A stretch of 47,380 bases of DNA from Microcaldota archaeon. Its GTDB lineage: Archaea > Micrarchaeota > Micrarchaeia > Micrarchaeales > Micrarchaeaceae. Position numbers and translations under genes: made by a program. The notes beneath the pieces are model-generated. The model was given only the letters and a program-made list of their open reading frames with translations. It was not told the origin of the DNA and made no database searches. Below, piece by piece: positions 32,535 to 40,288 of the stretch (its first letter is position 1; each line of letters opens with the position of its first letter). Where the stretch lies: positions 1 through 47,380 of the forward strand of contig JAJZZN010000024.1 of NCBI GenBank assembly GCA_021797575.1, given 5' to 3'.

Positions 32535-32864
32535 TTATCTTTTCCTACTATCTTTCGCTATTATGCCGCATGCCTGCAGGTGTGTTTCATATCTGTCCAT
32601 ATGCGAAGCTATATTTTTCACTATCCGGGCTGCAGCGGGTTCTATGGTGTATATGTGCTCTTTGCCTATCTGCCTGACGTTGACAAAGCCGCAATTTGTC
32701 AGGCATTTCATATGATGTGATACATTGCTTTGCTCTAGAGCGGTGAGTTTGGCTATGGAACCCACATTGAGGGGCTTTTTGAGTAATAGCAATAGTATAT
32801 TGAATCTATTTATATCACCAAACGCATCAAAGAAAAGCTGCACGGTTTCTTTCTCCATATTCAT
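32535..32864 (-). CDS. ArsR-family regulator, probable MerR-type mercury sensor
   Basis: 109-aa winged helix: FGDINRFNILLLLLKKPLNVGSIAKLTALEQSNVSHHMKCLTNCGFVNVRQIGKEHIYTIEP. ArsR proteins sense metals through Cys thiols. Here Cys residues sit in and after the recognition helix (KCLTNCGF) and near the C-terminus (LQACGII), a plausible Hg(II) site. The archaeal mercury regulator known from Sulfolobus is also an ArsR-type winged helix. The start codon overlaps the end of the upstream thioredoxin-like gene by 4 bp, and merA follows. It probably represses the cluster through the palindrome at 33929-33956. Confidence 0.88.
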   Translation of the reverse strand: MNMEKETVQLFFDAFGDINRFNILLLLLKKPLNVGSIAKLTALEQSNVSHHMKCLTNCGFVNVRQIGKEHIYTIEPAAARIVKNIASHMDRYETHLQACGIIAKDSRKR

Positions 32865-33406
32865 GCCTCATTTATTGCAGCTTCGAGCTGGTTGAGCGTT
32901 GCTGACGGTTCGCCGTTTACATATAGTATCTTGCCTGAAGGTGATATCAAGTAGTAGATGTCCAGGTATCCCTTCGGGTCGTACGTTTTGGTAAGGTTAT
33001 ACCCGGAATAGCCTTGGGTTATATATCTGGAGCTTTGGCCTGCGTACGTATTCACAAATTGATTTATTGTTGGGCCTGCATAGCCAAAATCCCTGTATGC
33101 TTCCACTTCCAGCACACTGACATTCCTTGAGTTGAAAAAGGCAATGTTTTTGCCCAACGTCTGTGTGCCTTCTGCACACGTCGAGCACCACGTAGTTACT
33201 ATGTATAGAAGAACTTCTTTGCCTGAATATGCATTTAGGTTTGTATAGGTGCCGTTGAGCAGATAGAACCCTTTGTTAGGTGCACTGCTCCCTGTGGGTA
33301 TAGAAGACGCATTTGATGGCCTGCCGAAAATCTGTATGAGAATGAATATTGCAGCTAGAATCACCAATGTTATCCAGATATAATGCAATTTTTTCATAAT
33401 TACCAC
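32861..33406 (-). CDS. Membrane-anchored thioredoxin-like (TlpA-type) protein
   Basis: 181 aa. A signal anchor (HYIWITLVILAAIFILIQIF, residues ~7-26) places a thioredoxin-like domain outside the membrane. The domain has LLYIVTTWCSTCAEGTQTLGKN with a CSTC active site (~residues 74-77) and a later YLISPSGKILYVNGEP, as in TlpA/ResA. Between an MerT-like gene and the mercury regulator, it could bind Hg(II) outside the cell in place of MerP, or keep extracytoplasmic thiols reduced. That role is inference. It overlaps the next gene by 4 bp. Confidence 0.85.
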   Translation of the reverse strand: MVIMKKLHYIWITLVILAAIFILIQIFGRPSNASSIPTGSSAPNKGFYLLNGTYTNLNAYSGKEVLLYIVTTWCSTCAEGTQTLGKNIAFFNSRNVSVLEVEAYRDFGYAGPTINQFVNTYAGQSSRYITQGYSGYNLTKTYDPKGYLDIYYLISPSGKILYVNGEPSATLNQLEAAINEA

Positions 33407-33424
33407 AATTTAACATCAAGCAAA

Positions 33425-33934
33425 TCATTTGACATTGCAGGAACACAGCTTTACTGAAGATTTGTATATTGCTACAAGCAAAAGCGCACCGGATAGCAGC
33501 AACAGCAGAGGCTCGTATGTGGCTATAGGGCCCTGTATTATGCCCGTGGTGCCTATTACAGTAGAGATGGATGCACCTGACAATGCAAGCAGTGATGGCA
33601 CCAATGCCGTGCAACACATGCTGCTCGGCAACACTGCTGCCAAGAACGATCCTATGGACAGTTTCGCAGAGGCATTAACGCCACGTTTAATCCCGTATAT
33701 GTTCATCACAATAACGACTGAAAACAGGGCTGATAACAAGAATGATACCATAATTACTGCAACGCTTAAACCAAAGAGGGCAGGACTAGGTAGGAGCGCT
33801 ATGCTTGAATATGAGAGCAGATAAGCGTACAGCATAAACATTAGCGCAGTTATTACTGCAAAAGTTGCGGCGTTGCGCTTTTCGCTGAATACAATTCTCA
33901 ATGAATTAACTATGTCGCCTAAACGCGCATACAT
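33425..33934 (-). CDS. MerT-like membrane protein, putative Hg(II) importer
   Basis: 169 aa with four hydrophobic segments. The third begins LAAVLPSSMCCTALVPSLLALSGAS and is followed by a YEPLLLLLSGALLLVAIYKS helix. This resembles MerT, which has SSCC in its first helix followed by Leu-rich sequence, Gly-x-Ser-Gly and a Glu-Pro-containing helix. Vicinal Cys in a helix passes Hg(II) across the membrane. A further Cys-x-Cys ends the protein (LCSCNVK). The two N-terminal helices have no MerT counterpart. The ATG at 33934 lies inside the palindrome, so the mRNA is probably leaderless. First gene of the cluster. Confidence 0.72.
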   Translation of the reverse strand: MYARLGDIVNSLRIVFSEKRNAATFAVITALMFMLYAYLLSYSSIALLPSPALFGLSVAVIMVSFLLSALFSVVIVMNIYGIKRGVNASAKLSIGSFLAAVLPSSMCCTALVPSLLALSGASISTVIGTTGIIQGPIATYEPLLLLLSGALLLVAIYKSSVKLCSCNVK

Positions 33935-33956
33935 ATGAATCTAGATTCATATGTAT
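33929..33956. promoter_or_regulatory. 28-bp perfect palindrome over the mercury-cluster promoter and start codon
   Basis: The sequence is self-complementary over 28 bp, centred between 33942 and 33943, with half-site ATACATATGAATCT. It covers the ATG of the MerT-like gene (33934-33932), and its outer edge overlaps a TATA-like AATATACAT on the minus strand. A dimeric repressor bound here would block transcription initiation. The ArsR-type regulator in the same operon is the obvious candidate. Confidence 0.8.
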
Positions 33957-34038
33957 ATTAGGTTTATTAAATGTTTTGTGGTGTATGGAGCAGCATACTA
34001 CAACCTAATCATTTAGCAGGGATGCTGCACGCAATGGT

Positions 34039-34047
34039 TTTATATAC
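34039..34047 (+). promoter_or_regulatory. TATA box upstream of the transporter-like gene
   Basis: TTTATATAC. The expected transcription start is about 34068, which lies beyond the ATG at 34057. This suggests translation from a later codon such as the TTG at 34075 or 34087. Confidence 0.55.
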
Positions 34048-34056
34048 ATTTTAAAT

Positions 34057-34986
34057 ATGCACTTACCAATACATTTGGGTTTTACTTTGAGCATCAGATC
34101 CAAGCATATCGTGTATTTTATAGTATTAAGCACGTTGGCGTACAGCATTGGCGGTGTGCTGGCATATATTGGCGTAATAAGCATGCCGTTTTATTCATTC
34201 ATACTGTTGTATGGCATAGGCATGCTCCTTGGGGTATTTGCAATGGCAGTTCCGCTAAATATGCATTTTGGGTGGAACAGAAAACGTTATGCATTTGCTG
34301 TGGCTTCTGGGTTGGTAATCACTACGTACCTGTATGTCCTATTTTTCTCGTATAAGTACTACAAGCTGGCAGCAATATATCCATTGCTATCTATATCGGT
34401 GCTGGTTTTCTTCGGATTCGATGTAATCTTGTATAACAAGCGCATACCGCGCGCAATGGGATATTTCATACTCGTTGGGACGCTACTGGTGTCTTTTGGC
34501 TCTTTTGTCACAGGAAGCACTGGTTTTTCGTTCAACATCACTTTGCTGCCCTTCATTGCAGTTTTCGCCGTGGGCGGCGGTGCGGTGAGCTACCTTTACT
34601 TTTACAAGATAGATAGGTATAGCATAGGGTCAAAAATGCTCGCTTTCGCGATTATTTTCTTGATGTTAGGTATTTTGTATACCGCTGCGAGTGGGTTCAG
34701 GTTTGATGTATCTCTTTATGCTTCACTTATTGTGCTGATAGCTGGCTTCATTAATGTCTGCGCGCTGATGTTCGAGCTCCACGCAATGAAGCTGTACAAA
34801 TCAAGAAATATAGCTGGAGGAGTGGCTGAACGCAATTTCATAAACAATTTTACGTATCTTGATACTGTTTTTGTGCTTATAGGAAGCATAATAATAGGCA
34901 GTTTCACATATCAAGAGGTACTTGGTGGTATAATAATATTTGCAGGGGTATTGGTTATAGAGAGGGCGAGGTCGTTGCGTAGGTAG
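34057..34986 (+). CDS. DMT/EamA-like multi-TM transporter, substrate unknown
   Basis: 309 aa with nine or ten hydrophobic helices arranged as two halves, each beginning with a helix rich in Gly and Tyr (VYFIVLSTLAYSIGGVLAYIGV; LLPFIAVFAVGGGAVSYLYFYK). The late LDTVFVLIGSIIIGSFTYQEVLGGIIIFAGVLVIERAR is typical of EamA/drug-metabolite transporters (paired helices, Glu before a Gly-rich helix). It has no Cys cluster, so nothing ties it to mercury except being divergent from that cluster. The start is uncertain; TTG at 34075 fits the TATA box better. Confidence 0.75.
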   Translation: MHLPIHLGFTLSIRSKHIVYFIVLSTLAYSIGGVLAYIGVISMPFYSFILLYGIGMLLGVFAMAVPLNMHFGWNRKRYAFAVASGLVITTYLYVLFFSYKYYKLAAIYPLLSISVLVFFGFDVILYNKRIPRAMGYFILVGTLLVSFGSFVTGSTGFSFNITLLPFIAVFAVGGGAVSYLYFYKIDRYSIGSKMLAFAIIFLMLGILYTAASGFRFDVSLYASLIVLIAGFINVCALMFELHAMKLYKSRNIAGGVAERNFINNFTYLDTVFVLIGSIIIGSFTYQEVLGGIIIFAGVLVIERARSLRR

Positions 34987-35332
34987 CGCTGCATGTGGTG
35001 CAGCAATAGCCTGTATTATGACTTCTTGGGGTCATTCCCCGTTATGGGCGCGCCTAGCTTGCTTACTTTGAATCTGGCCCTTCTTAAAGCGGTATTGCCA
35101 CCGTCAGTCATTAATTCGCCATTTTATAATGTATGATAATGATCATCGCACGGCAGAATGAAGTTTGCCGGATATAAATTCCTTGTTGTCTGTGAGTATT
35201 TAGTATTGTAGCGTATATGGTAAATTGATTTATGCTGTTTTGTGCGCGCACACAAACAAAAAACCGAACAAAAACCGAACTCTCTCTAATTATTTTATAT
35301 AATTTATACGTAATTATTTGTTTGTGAGCATA
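34987..35332. other. 346-bp intergenic region with hairpin, palindrome and tandem repeat
   Basis: After the transporter stop is a 6-bp hairpin GCTGCA-TGTGG-TGCAGC (34988-35004) without a T run. A TATA-like TTTTATAATG near 35123 precedes a 17-codon frame at 35159 (MKFAGYKFLVV...). Just upstream of the next gene are the perfect 12-bp palindrome TGTGCGCGCACA (35241-35252), two tandem copies of AAAAACCGAAC (35259-35269, 35270-35280) and the TATA box TTTTATATAA (35293-35302). I see no conventional gene here. Confidence 0.55.
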
Positions 35333-36052
35333 ATGACAAAGAATCTTCAGACAAAGAGCAGGATATTAAACTTGTTGAAGAAACGCAAGATGACAATTAC
35401 AGAGATTAGCCAAGATTTAGGCATCTCCAAATCCACAGCGAGCCAGCACATGTCTGAGCTAGCCAGAATGAATCTTGTCGAACAGGAATTCAACCCACAT
35501 TTCAAGAAGGTTAAATATTATAAGGCAACGGGTTCTTCTAGTAGTGCTTCAAATCAGGAGTATGGCAAGATTAGCAGGGCAATTGTCGGTATTTCGATCG
35601 TTGCTGCGCTTGGCGCCGCATTGATATTTTTGGCTCTAGTCGGGTCTGCGGCACACTACCACGTCCGTACAAACACCACTACCGAAAATGCAGGCATCCG
35701 GGGTAATGCCCTTTCGTGCCCGGTTATGCTCATATATAACAACCCCAATACCAGCGTTATTTATCACATTGTTAATGGCATAGCTGATGGTGATCCATGC
35801 CAGATGGCCTACATAAATGGGAACACATCAAGTTTCACGCAGGCATTAGGAGGACTAAAATATATATCGGACAATGGCACCGTGTATGTGCCTTCGGCAA
35901 GGTTCAATTACACTCTGTCCAGTACGCAGGTTACAGATCTCGAGGCCTCTGTTGACAATGGATATTGCTATGACTTGAAGGCGTTGCAGTTCTTTGGAAT
36001 AAAGTTTTCAATACCATCAGGCACTTCATGCAAGGCCAGCATTTATAGCTGA
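35333..36052 (+). CDS. Membrane-anchored winged-helix regulator with extracytoplasmic domain
   Basis: 239 aa from the ATG at 35333, with GTGA just upstream. Residues ~1-65 are an ArsR-like winged helix: SRILNLLKKRKMTITEISQDLGISKSTASQHMSELARMNLV. A Ser-rich linker and one membrane helix (IVGISIVAALGAALIFLALVG, ~85-105) follow. An outer domain of ~130 residues has four Cys (LSCPV, DPCQM, GYCYD, TSCKA) that could form two disulfides, plus several N-x-S/T sites. A DNA-binding head, one helix and an outer domain suggest a one-component transmembrane sensor. The signal and target are unknown; upstream repeats may be its own operator. Confidence 0.82.
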   Translation: MTKNLQTKSRILNLLKKRKMTITEISQDLGISKSTASQHMSELARMNLVEQEFNPHFKKVKYYKATGSSSSASNQEYGKISRAIVGISIVAALGAALIFLALVGSAAHYHVRTNTTTENAGIRGNALSCPVMLIYNNPNTSVIYHIVNGIADGDPCQMAYINGNTSSFTQALGGLKYISDNGTVYVPSARFNYTLSSTQVTDLEASVDNGYCYDLKALQFFGIKFSIPSGTSCKASIYS

Positions 36053-36126
36053 TTGGCATATTGCAGCTGCGCGTAATAAAGAAAACCATTAAATATTAGG
36101 ATGGGCGAGCGGTATTTGGTGGTGAA

Positions 36127-36477
36127 ATGGTATCAATATTCAAGAAGAAAGAACAGAACGCGAATGAGCCCCAGCCAGTAAATCATCCTGGCAGCCCCAA
36201 TACTATGAACTTGGACGAGCAGCGTTTGGCCGTATTCGAAAGGATAGCTGGAGATAGCAACGTGAATGCGCATGCGTTCCAGATCATAGTAAGCTACATG
36301 CAAACTGCAGCGGATCTGCCGAGATCACCAGAATCTAAAAGGAGGATGAAGGACATAGCAGTTAAGGCGAAGGAAACGCTAGAGCAGAGGCTTAGCATGC
36401 CGGACGCCAAAACGGATGTGAATGCAATAAAGGATATGCTGCTGCAGCTCGACCAAGCGATACCCAAGCTTTCCTGA
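36127..36477 (+). CDS. Hypothetical protein, 116 aa, helical
   Basis: GGTG lies 5 nt before the ATG, and a TATA-like TTAAATATTAG stands ~30 bp further up. A basic, disordered-looking start (MVSIFKKKEQNANEPQPVNH) is followed by an all-helical body (DEQRLAVFERIAGDSNVNAHAFQIIVSYMQ, SKRRMKDIAVKAKETLEQRL, AIKDMLLQLDQAI). No family, metal site or membrane segment recognised. It could be a small bundle that binds a partner protein. Confidence 0.7.
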   Translation: MVSIFKKKEQNANEPQPVNHPGSPNTMNLDEQRLAVFERIAGDSNVNAHAFQIIVSYMQTAADLPRSPESKRRMKDIAVKAKETLEQRLSMPDAKTDVNAIKDMLLQLDQAIPKLS

Positions 36478-36526
36478 TTTGGCTCTGTGCAGGTAAAAAT
36501 GGGGCATGATGCGTTCAGCTAGATGT

Positions 36527-36865
36527 TTAATGCTGTTCGTCTCCATCTTTAGGCAACCTGGCCACTAGGCTGAGCATTTCGTTGTAATGTTTTTCAATTA
36601 TTTTGTTCCCATCTTCGCCTAGTGTCCCTTTTATGTTGTTGCGGCATTCTTCCATGGCTTTAATCATGCCTTCCTTATCAGGGTTCTTGAAGTCCACGCC
36701 GCATTTCTTGAAAGCGTCGCCTACGAACAGCTTGACCTTCGCCTTTAGCACCCTTTCAGGGACTTTTTGACCTACCGCCTCGTTGAGTTCGCGGTTCGCA
36801 TCGGCAAAGCATTTTATCAGCCTGTCCCTAACGTATATGTTGTCTGGTTTTTCGCTCTTGTCCAT
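36527..36865 (-). CDS. Hypothetical protein, 112 aa, helical
   Basis: The ATG at 36865 is chosen because GGTG lies 7 nt upstream and the product starts cleanly, MDKSEKPDNIYVRDRL; the frame extends to 36922 with unlikely hydrophobic sequence. It is a charged, mostly helical protein with three Cys (IKCFADANRELNEA, KKCGVDFKNPDKEG, EECRNNIKG). No family recognised. A TTTAATATGC element ~30 bp upstream may be the TATA box. Confidence 0.68.
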   Translation of the reverse strand: MDKSEKPDNIYVRDRLIKCFADANRELNEAVGQKVPERVLKAKVKLFVGDAFKKCGVDFKNPDKEGMIKAMEECRNNIKGTLGEDGNKIIEKHYNEMLSLVARLPKDGDEQH

Positions 36866-36963
36866 TCTGCTGCACCGATAGAACATGAAAAATAAGCATA
36901 TTAAAGGCAGCGGCTGCGACATTTACATGGTTTACAATTGTGCGCATGCCTACCGAAGCATGA

Positions 36964-37467
36964 TTAGCGCATACTATCCTTGACGCAGCTGCTGACTATG
37001 CCACGGTTTCGGCGCAAGAACTCACAATAGTTGTTTGCATCATTCATTATCCTTTGATGCTCTTCCTCAAGCAATAGATCATAAAGCCTTGCTGTTTTAT
37101 CTGTCGCAGGTGATCTCTTTAGGTATTCTTGCATGAATTCAAGCGATTCGCTGCCATATTCTTTTAAGTACTGCATAAATAGCTTGTCAAGCAGATTGGT
37201 CTCGTACACGGTCAATATGTATTCAGAGGCGGCAACCAGGTCCTTGAATCCTTCTATAACTTCCGATACCTCAGCCGTACGAAGGTCGGATTCAGCGAAG
37301 CTCGGCACGTGCACACGGCCATAGTTAAGCAGCACCTTGTCGCCGAATTCATCATCCACCAAAAGGGCGCTATTACTCTTTGCTGCCCTGATTGCACGAG
37401 CGGCATCTAGGTGGTCTAAAGATGCACTAAACAGTTCCTCGGGCCTACTCAGGGGTTTGGTTGCCAT
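36964..37467 (-). CDS. Hypothetical protein, 167 aa, all-helical
   Basis: Unrecognised. Helices dominate: SRPEELFSASLDHLDAARAIRAAKSN, SDLRTAEVSEVIEGFKDLVAASEYILTVYE, NLLDKLFMQYLKEYGSESLEFMQEYLKR and ARLYDLLLEEEHQRIMNDANNYCEFLRR. The Glu- and His-bearing helices (EEEHQRI) recall ferritin-like bundles, but the paired ExxH sites are not evident. The start is an ATG at 37467. Three minus-strand genes follow one another from 37869 to 36527, possibly one transcription unit. Confidence 0.7.
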   Translation of the reverse strand: MATKPLSRPEELFSASLDHLDAARAIRAAKSNSALLVDDEFGDKVLLNYGRVHVPSFAESDLRTAEVSEVIEGFKDLVAASEYILTVYETNLLDKLFMQYLKEYGSESLEFMQEYLKRSPATDKTARLYDLLLEEEHQRIMNDANNYCEFLRRNRGIVSSCVKDSMR

Positions 37468-37512
37468 GATAAATCACACGGATATCGCGCAGCTCGAGAT
37501 ATATATAGATTT

Positions 37513-37869
37513 TCATTTGCTGTTCTGCATGGCTGCCATGCTTTTGCCGTGAAAGATGATGCGTTTCTCTGTACCGCACTGGATGCATTTGTACAATGCT
37601 GCATGCTCCCTGCCTAAAATCCTTACAGTGCACGTGATGCCAGGTATCAGTAAGGTGTGGCACTTCTTGCATACTGTGTCAAATCTTTTGTCTTTGCCCT
37701 TTATCTTATAATGCCTCCTTATTTGCATGGCTAGGCCTATGTACTTTTTTGCAAGTGCGTCGTCAACCCCCTGCGGCGCCTTGCCCCTGTAAAAGCTTTC
37801 GGCCATATCTAGCAGTATGCTTATGCGTTCTTCTGCTATGCGTTTAATAGTGCCCTTGTCGTTGCCCAT
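37513..37869 (-). CDS. rnp4: RNase P protein subunit, Rpp21/Rpr2 family
   Basis: Protein component of archaeal RNase P, which trims tRNA 5' ends. It is 118 aa from the ATG at 37869. N-terminal helices carry the family pattern AEERISILLDMAESFYRG...LAKKYIGLAMQIRRHYKIKGK. The zinc ribbon follows: CKKCHTLLIPGITCTVRILG...LYKCIQCGTEKRI, with four Cys in two CxxC pairs and the conserved LIPG. The tail is basic. The RNase P RNA gene was not found in this window. The DJ-1-like gene ends 15 bp upstream on the same strand. Confidence 0.9.
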   Translation of the reverse strand: MGNDKGTIKRIAEERISILLDMAESFYRGKAPQGVDDALAKKYIGLAMQIRRHYKIKGKDKRFDTVCKKCHTLLIPGITCTVRILGREHAALYKCIQCGTEKRIIFHGKSMAAMQNSK

Positions 37870-37884
37870 GGGGATTACTTGCAA

Positions 37885-38406
37885 TTATTTAACGCCGAGG
37901 CGGGAGAGTACCTCCAGTACGGCTGAATCCATATTGTTGGAATCGCGTATAGTGGATATGTTTTCGTTTATCGCATATGCATCGTTGGTAGGTATGCCGT
38001 GGAACAGCAGCACTAGGCGTTTCGCTTCTTCGTCATCAGGCGTAGCTACTTTTATATCTTTTACGATATTTGCCCTCGCAAGCACCTTAACCGAATTGCC
38101 TATCGCACACACCTGCTTCTTAGAAGCGCCGAACTTAAGCACAAGGTCAAGGAGAGGCCTGAAATCATAGAGCTTGTACGAATCTATGCCTTTGCCATCC
38201 ACTATTATTAGGCCGTCATAATCTTCGGTGCTCACAGAGTTGGTGTTTACATCAGGCATGCACACAGCGCCATGGTACCCCCTGCATTCCTTTTTCGAAT
38301 AACTGCTTATTGCATACTTGACGCCCCATTTGCTGAGCAGGAGCTTAAGCTTTTCTAGTGTCTCGTCCTTGTAATCGTTTGGGGCTATGAATATGAGGAT
38401 CTTCAT
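37885..38406 (-). CDS. DJ-1/PfpI-family protein lacking the nucleophile cysteine
   Basis: 173 aa: MKILIFIAPNDYKDETLEKL, the strand-turn DYDGLIIVDGKG and FGASKKQVCAIGNSVKVLARANIVKD. In active DJ-1/PfpI proteins the elbow reads A-I-C-H-G; here it is AIGNS, so the reactive Cys is Gly and the following His is Asn. Another Cys lies three residues earlier (VCAIG) but not at the elbow. The usual acid near the start is also not clear. The fold should be kept, so a binding or regulatory role is more likely than glyoxalase or protease activity. Confidence 0.82.
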   Translation of the reverse strand: MKILIFIAPNDYKDETLEKLKLLLSKWGVKYAISSYSKKECRGYHGAVCMPDVNTNSVSTEDYDGLIIVDGKGIDSYKLYDFRPLLDLVLKFGASKKQVCAIGNSVKVLARANIVKDIKVATPDDEEAKRLVLLFHGIPTNDAYAINENISTIRDSNNMDSAVLEVLSRLGVK

Positions 38407-38478
38407 TTTATCTGGTAATATCTCAATTGAAAACTATTTATGAATTCTTATTATGGGCGCAACAGAGACATAAATAGC

Positions 38479-39357
38479 TCATAGCTTTGAGGACACTCTG
38501 AGCGACGCCTCCTTTATGTGCTGTGATACCTTGGCAGAAGCTTCGCTGTTGCATGAGAATAGTATGCCGACCCCGTAATACGCAGTATTTATGTCGTCTA
38601 TGACTATCTGAACGTCTTTTGCATTCTTTGCTATGTATTTATCGCTTGAAAAAGCAGACTTGGCCATTTTCTTGAACTTCTGAAAGTCTTTTTTGATATC
38701 GAGCTCTACGCGAACCTGCACGGAATTCGTAACTGCCATGTTTTTGTTGAATATGAGCGCCTGTATCACTATGCTGTTAGGCACAAAAACAGGCATCCCT
38801 GTTTTCTCGATTATGGTTGTGTATATGATACCTATCTTATCGATTTTGCCGGTAATGCCAGGGTATATGTTGCCATGTGGATATGTCTGCGCTATGAGGC
38901 CGTACTGCCAGGTAGACAGCTCTATTTCATCCCCAGAATGGAACGGCTTTGCATAGAGGAGCATCATTCCTGCAAACAGGTTGCCAAGCGTGTTCTGCGC
39001 GGCGAGGCCTATTACTATGCCCAAGAAACCCGCACCTACGAGTATGCCTGTTATGTTTACACCAAGCATATCCAAGATGACTATCACAAGCACTGCATAT
39101 GCCAGCATTTTGAATACTCCAGATAGCGCTTTATAGTCCTTTTCGGCATTCCTCCTAGTGCCGTAGCCCTCTATCGATAGCGATGCCGCATATATCAGCG
39201 CTATGCCTGCAACAGCGGCGAGCATTGCGTAGAGAAACAGGTCATATTGCAGCAGCCATGAAGGCCCGTAGTACTTGAGCATGAAAAATAATGCCGCTGC
39301 AATAACAAATATGGCTATCCATGTACTTTTGGTGCTGCTCTTCTTCGCTTCCTGCAA
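38479..39357 (-). CDS. MscS-family mechanosensitive channel
   Basis: 292 aa. A TTG start at 39357 has GGAGGGTG immediately upstream. Two N-terminal helices (WIAIFVIAAALFFMLKYYG; FLYAMLAAVAGIALIYAASL) lead to the pore-lining region LGVNITGILVGAGFLGIVIGLAAQNTLGNLFAGMMLLYAKPFHSGDEI, the MscS signature. The soluble beta domain (GKIDKIGIIYTTI, VFVPNSIVIQALIFN) and an alpha-beta end follow. The family releases solutes during osmotic downshock. It lies 23 bp after pcn on the same strand. Confidence 0.93.
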   Translation of the reverse strand: MQEAKKSSTKSTWIAIFVIAAALFFMLKYYGPSWLLQYDLFLYAMLAAVAGIALIYAASLSIEGYGTRRNAEKDYKALSGVFKMLAYAVLVIVILDMLGVNITGILVGAGFLGIVIGLAAQNTLGNLFAGMMLLYAKPFHSGDEIELSTWQYGLIAQTYPHGNIYPGITGKIDKIGIIYTTIIEKTGMPVFVPNSIVIQALIFNKNMAVTNSVQVRVELDIKKDFQKFKKMAKSAFSSDKYIAKNAKDVQIVIDDINTAYYGVGILFSCNSEASAKVSQHIKEASLRVSSKL

Positions 39358-39380
39358 TCGGCACCCTCCTTGTGGCTAAT

Positions 39381-40124
39381 TTAGCTCTCCATATACGGAG
39401 CTAGGTAGTACGCCACTTGTGCGTCCCCTATCTTGTAGTCTATCTTTATGGGCTCTTCAGTCTTCATAGATAAGGATATGTTGGAGCTTGCAGGGCACGG
39501 GCCTATTATCTTGCCTAGGTATTCAAGATTGAATGTTGCCGAAGACCCGTCCGTCACTTCGAGCTTCTTTATGAACTCTGCATTGTTGAGGTGCTCCTCT
39601 TCTAGCTCTGCGGCGTCGCCCTTCGCAACAACCCTGAATGAGCCCTTGTCGGTCTTGAAGCTTATGTATGAAGACAATAGGTTGGCATCTTTTATTATCT
39701 CTTTGAGCGAATCGCTTTTAACTTCTACCACAGAATCAAAATCTACTTTTGGCTCCTTGTCTGCATCTTTCTTCACGTCTATTAGGGGCAGCTTGTACCT
39801 TCTGCGCGTGTTCTCGCCTATGAACTCCAGGGCCAGCTTGTTGTTGTCCTCCTTCATCACTAACTGCTCGCCGTTCCTGGAGCTGTTGAGTATCTTGTTC
39901 AGGTTGTCCATGTTTATGCCTACGTTCGACTGCTTGTCTACATTGTACTTGGAGAAGGCCTTGTTAGGTATGAAGAAGGATATCATGCTGATGCCCGATG
40001 GATCCATCGCTTTGAGTGATATTCCTTCTTTTGTGATGTTGAATGTGCCCTCCTCTATGAGGCTGTCTATGGCATCGACACAGTTCTTCCAATATTTTGC
40101 GTCATCTATTTTTATCTCAAACAT
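39381..40124 (-). CDS. pcn: DNA polymerase sliding clamp (PCNA)
   Basis: 247-aa clamp that tethers DNA polymerase and other replication factors to DNA. It has FEIKIDDAKYWKNCVDAIDSLIEEGTF, the DPSGISMISFFIP segment, the interdomain connector after KEPKVDFDSVVEV, the second-domain FKTDKGSFRVVAKGDAAE and the C-terminal QVAYYLAPYMES, typical of archaeal PCNA. GGGGTAGAG precedes the ATG. It appears to be a single PCNA gene, as expected for a homotrimer. Confidence 0.97.
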   Translation of the reverse strand: MFEIKIDDAKYWKNCVDAIDSLIEEGTFNITKEGISLKAMDPSGISMISFFIPNKAFSKYNVDKQSNVGINMDNLNKILNSSRNGEQLVMKEDNNKLALEFIGENTRRRYKLPLIDVKKDADKEPKVDFDSVVEVKSDSLKEIIKDANLLSSYISFKTDKGSFRVVAKGDAAELEEEHLNNAEFIKKLEVTDGSSATFNLEYLGKIIGPCPASSNISLSMKTEEPIKIDYKIGDAQVAYYLAPYMES

Positions 40125-40288
40125 TTGCTCTACCCCTTGACTGAATAGTACCTTTATCTATTGCTGCAAATCAATATAAAAGTTCTTGTGATTTCACCGT
40201 ATATGTGTTAGGCGCTGGTGCAGGAATATGGAAACGCTTAAATATTACCTGATACGCGATAATTATACTACTGATCATCGGTGCTTTA

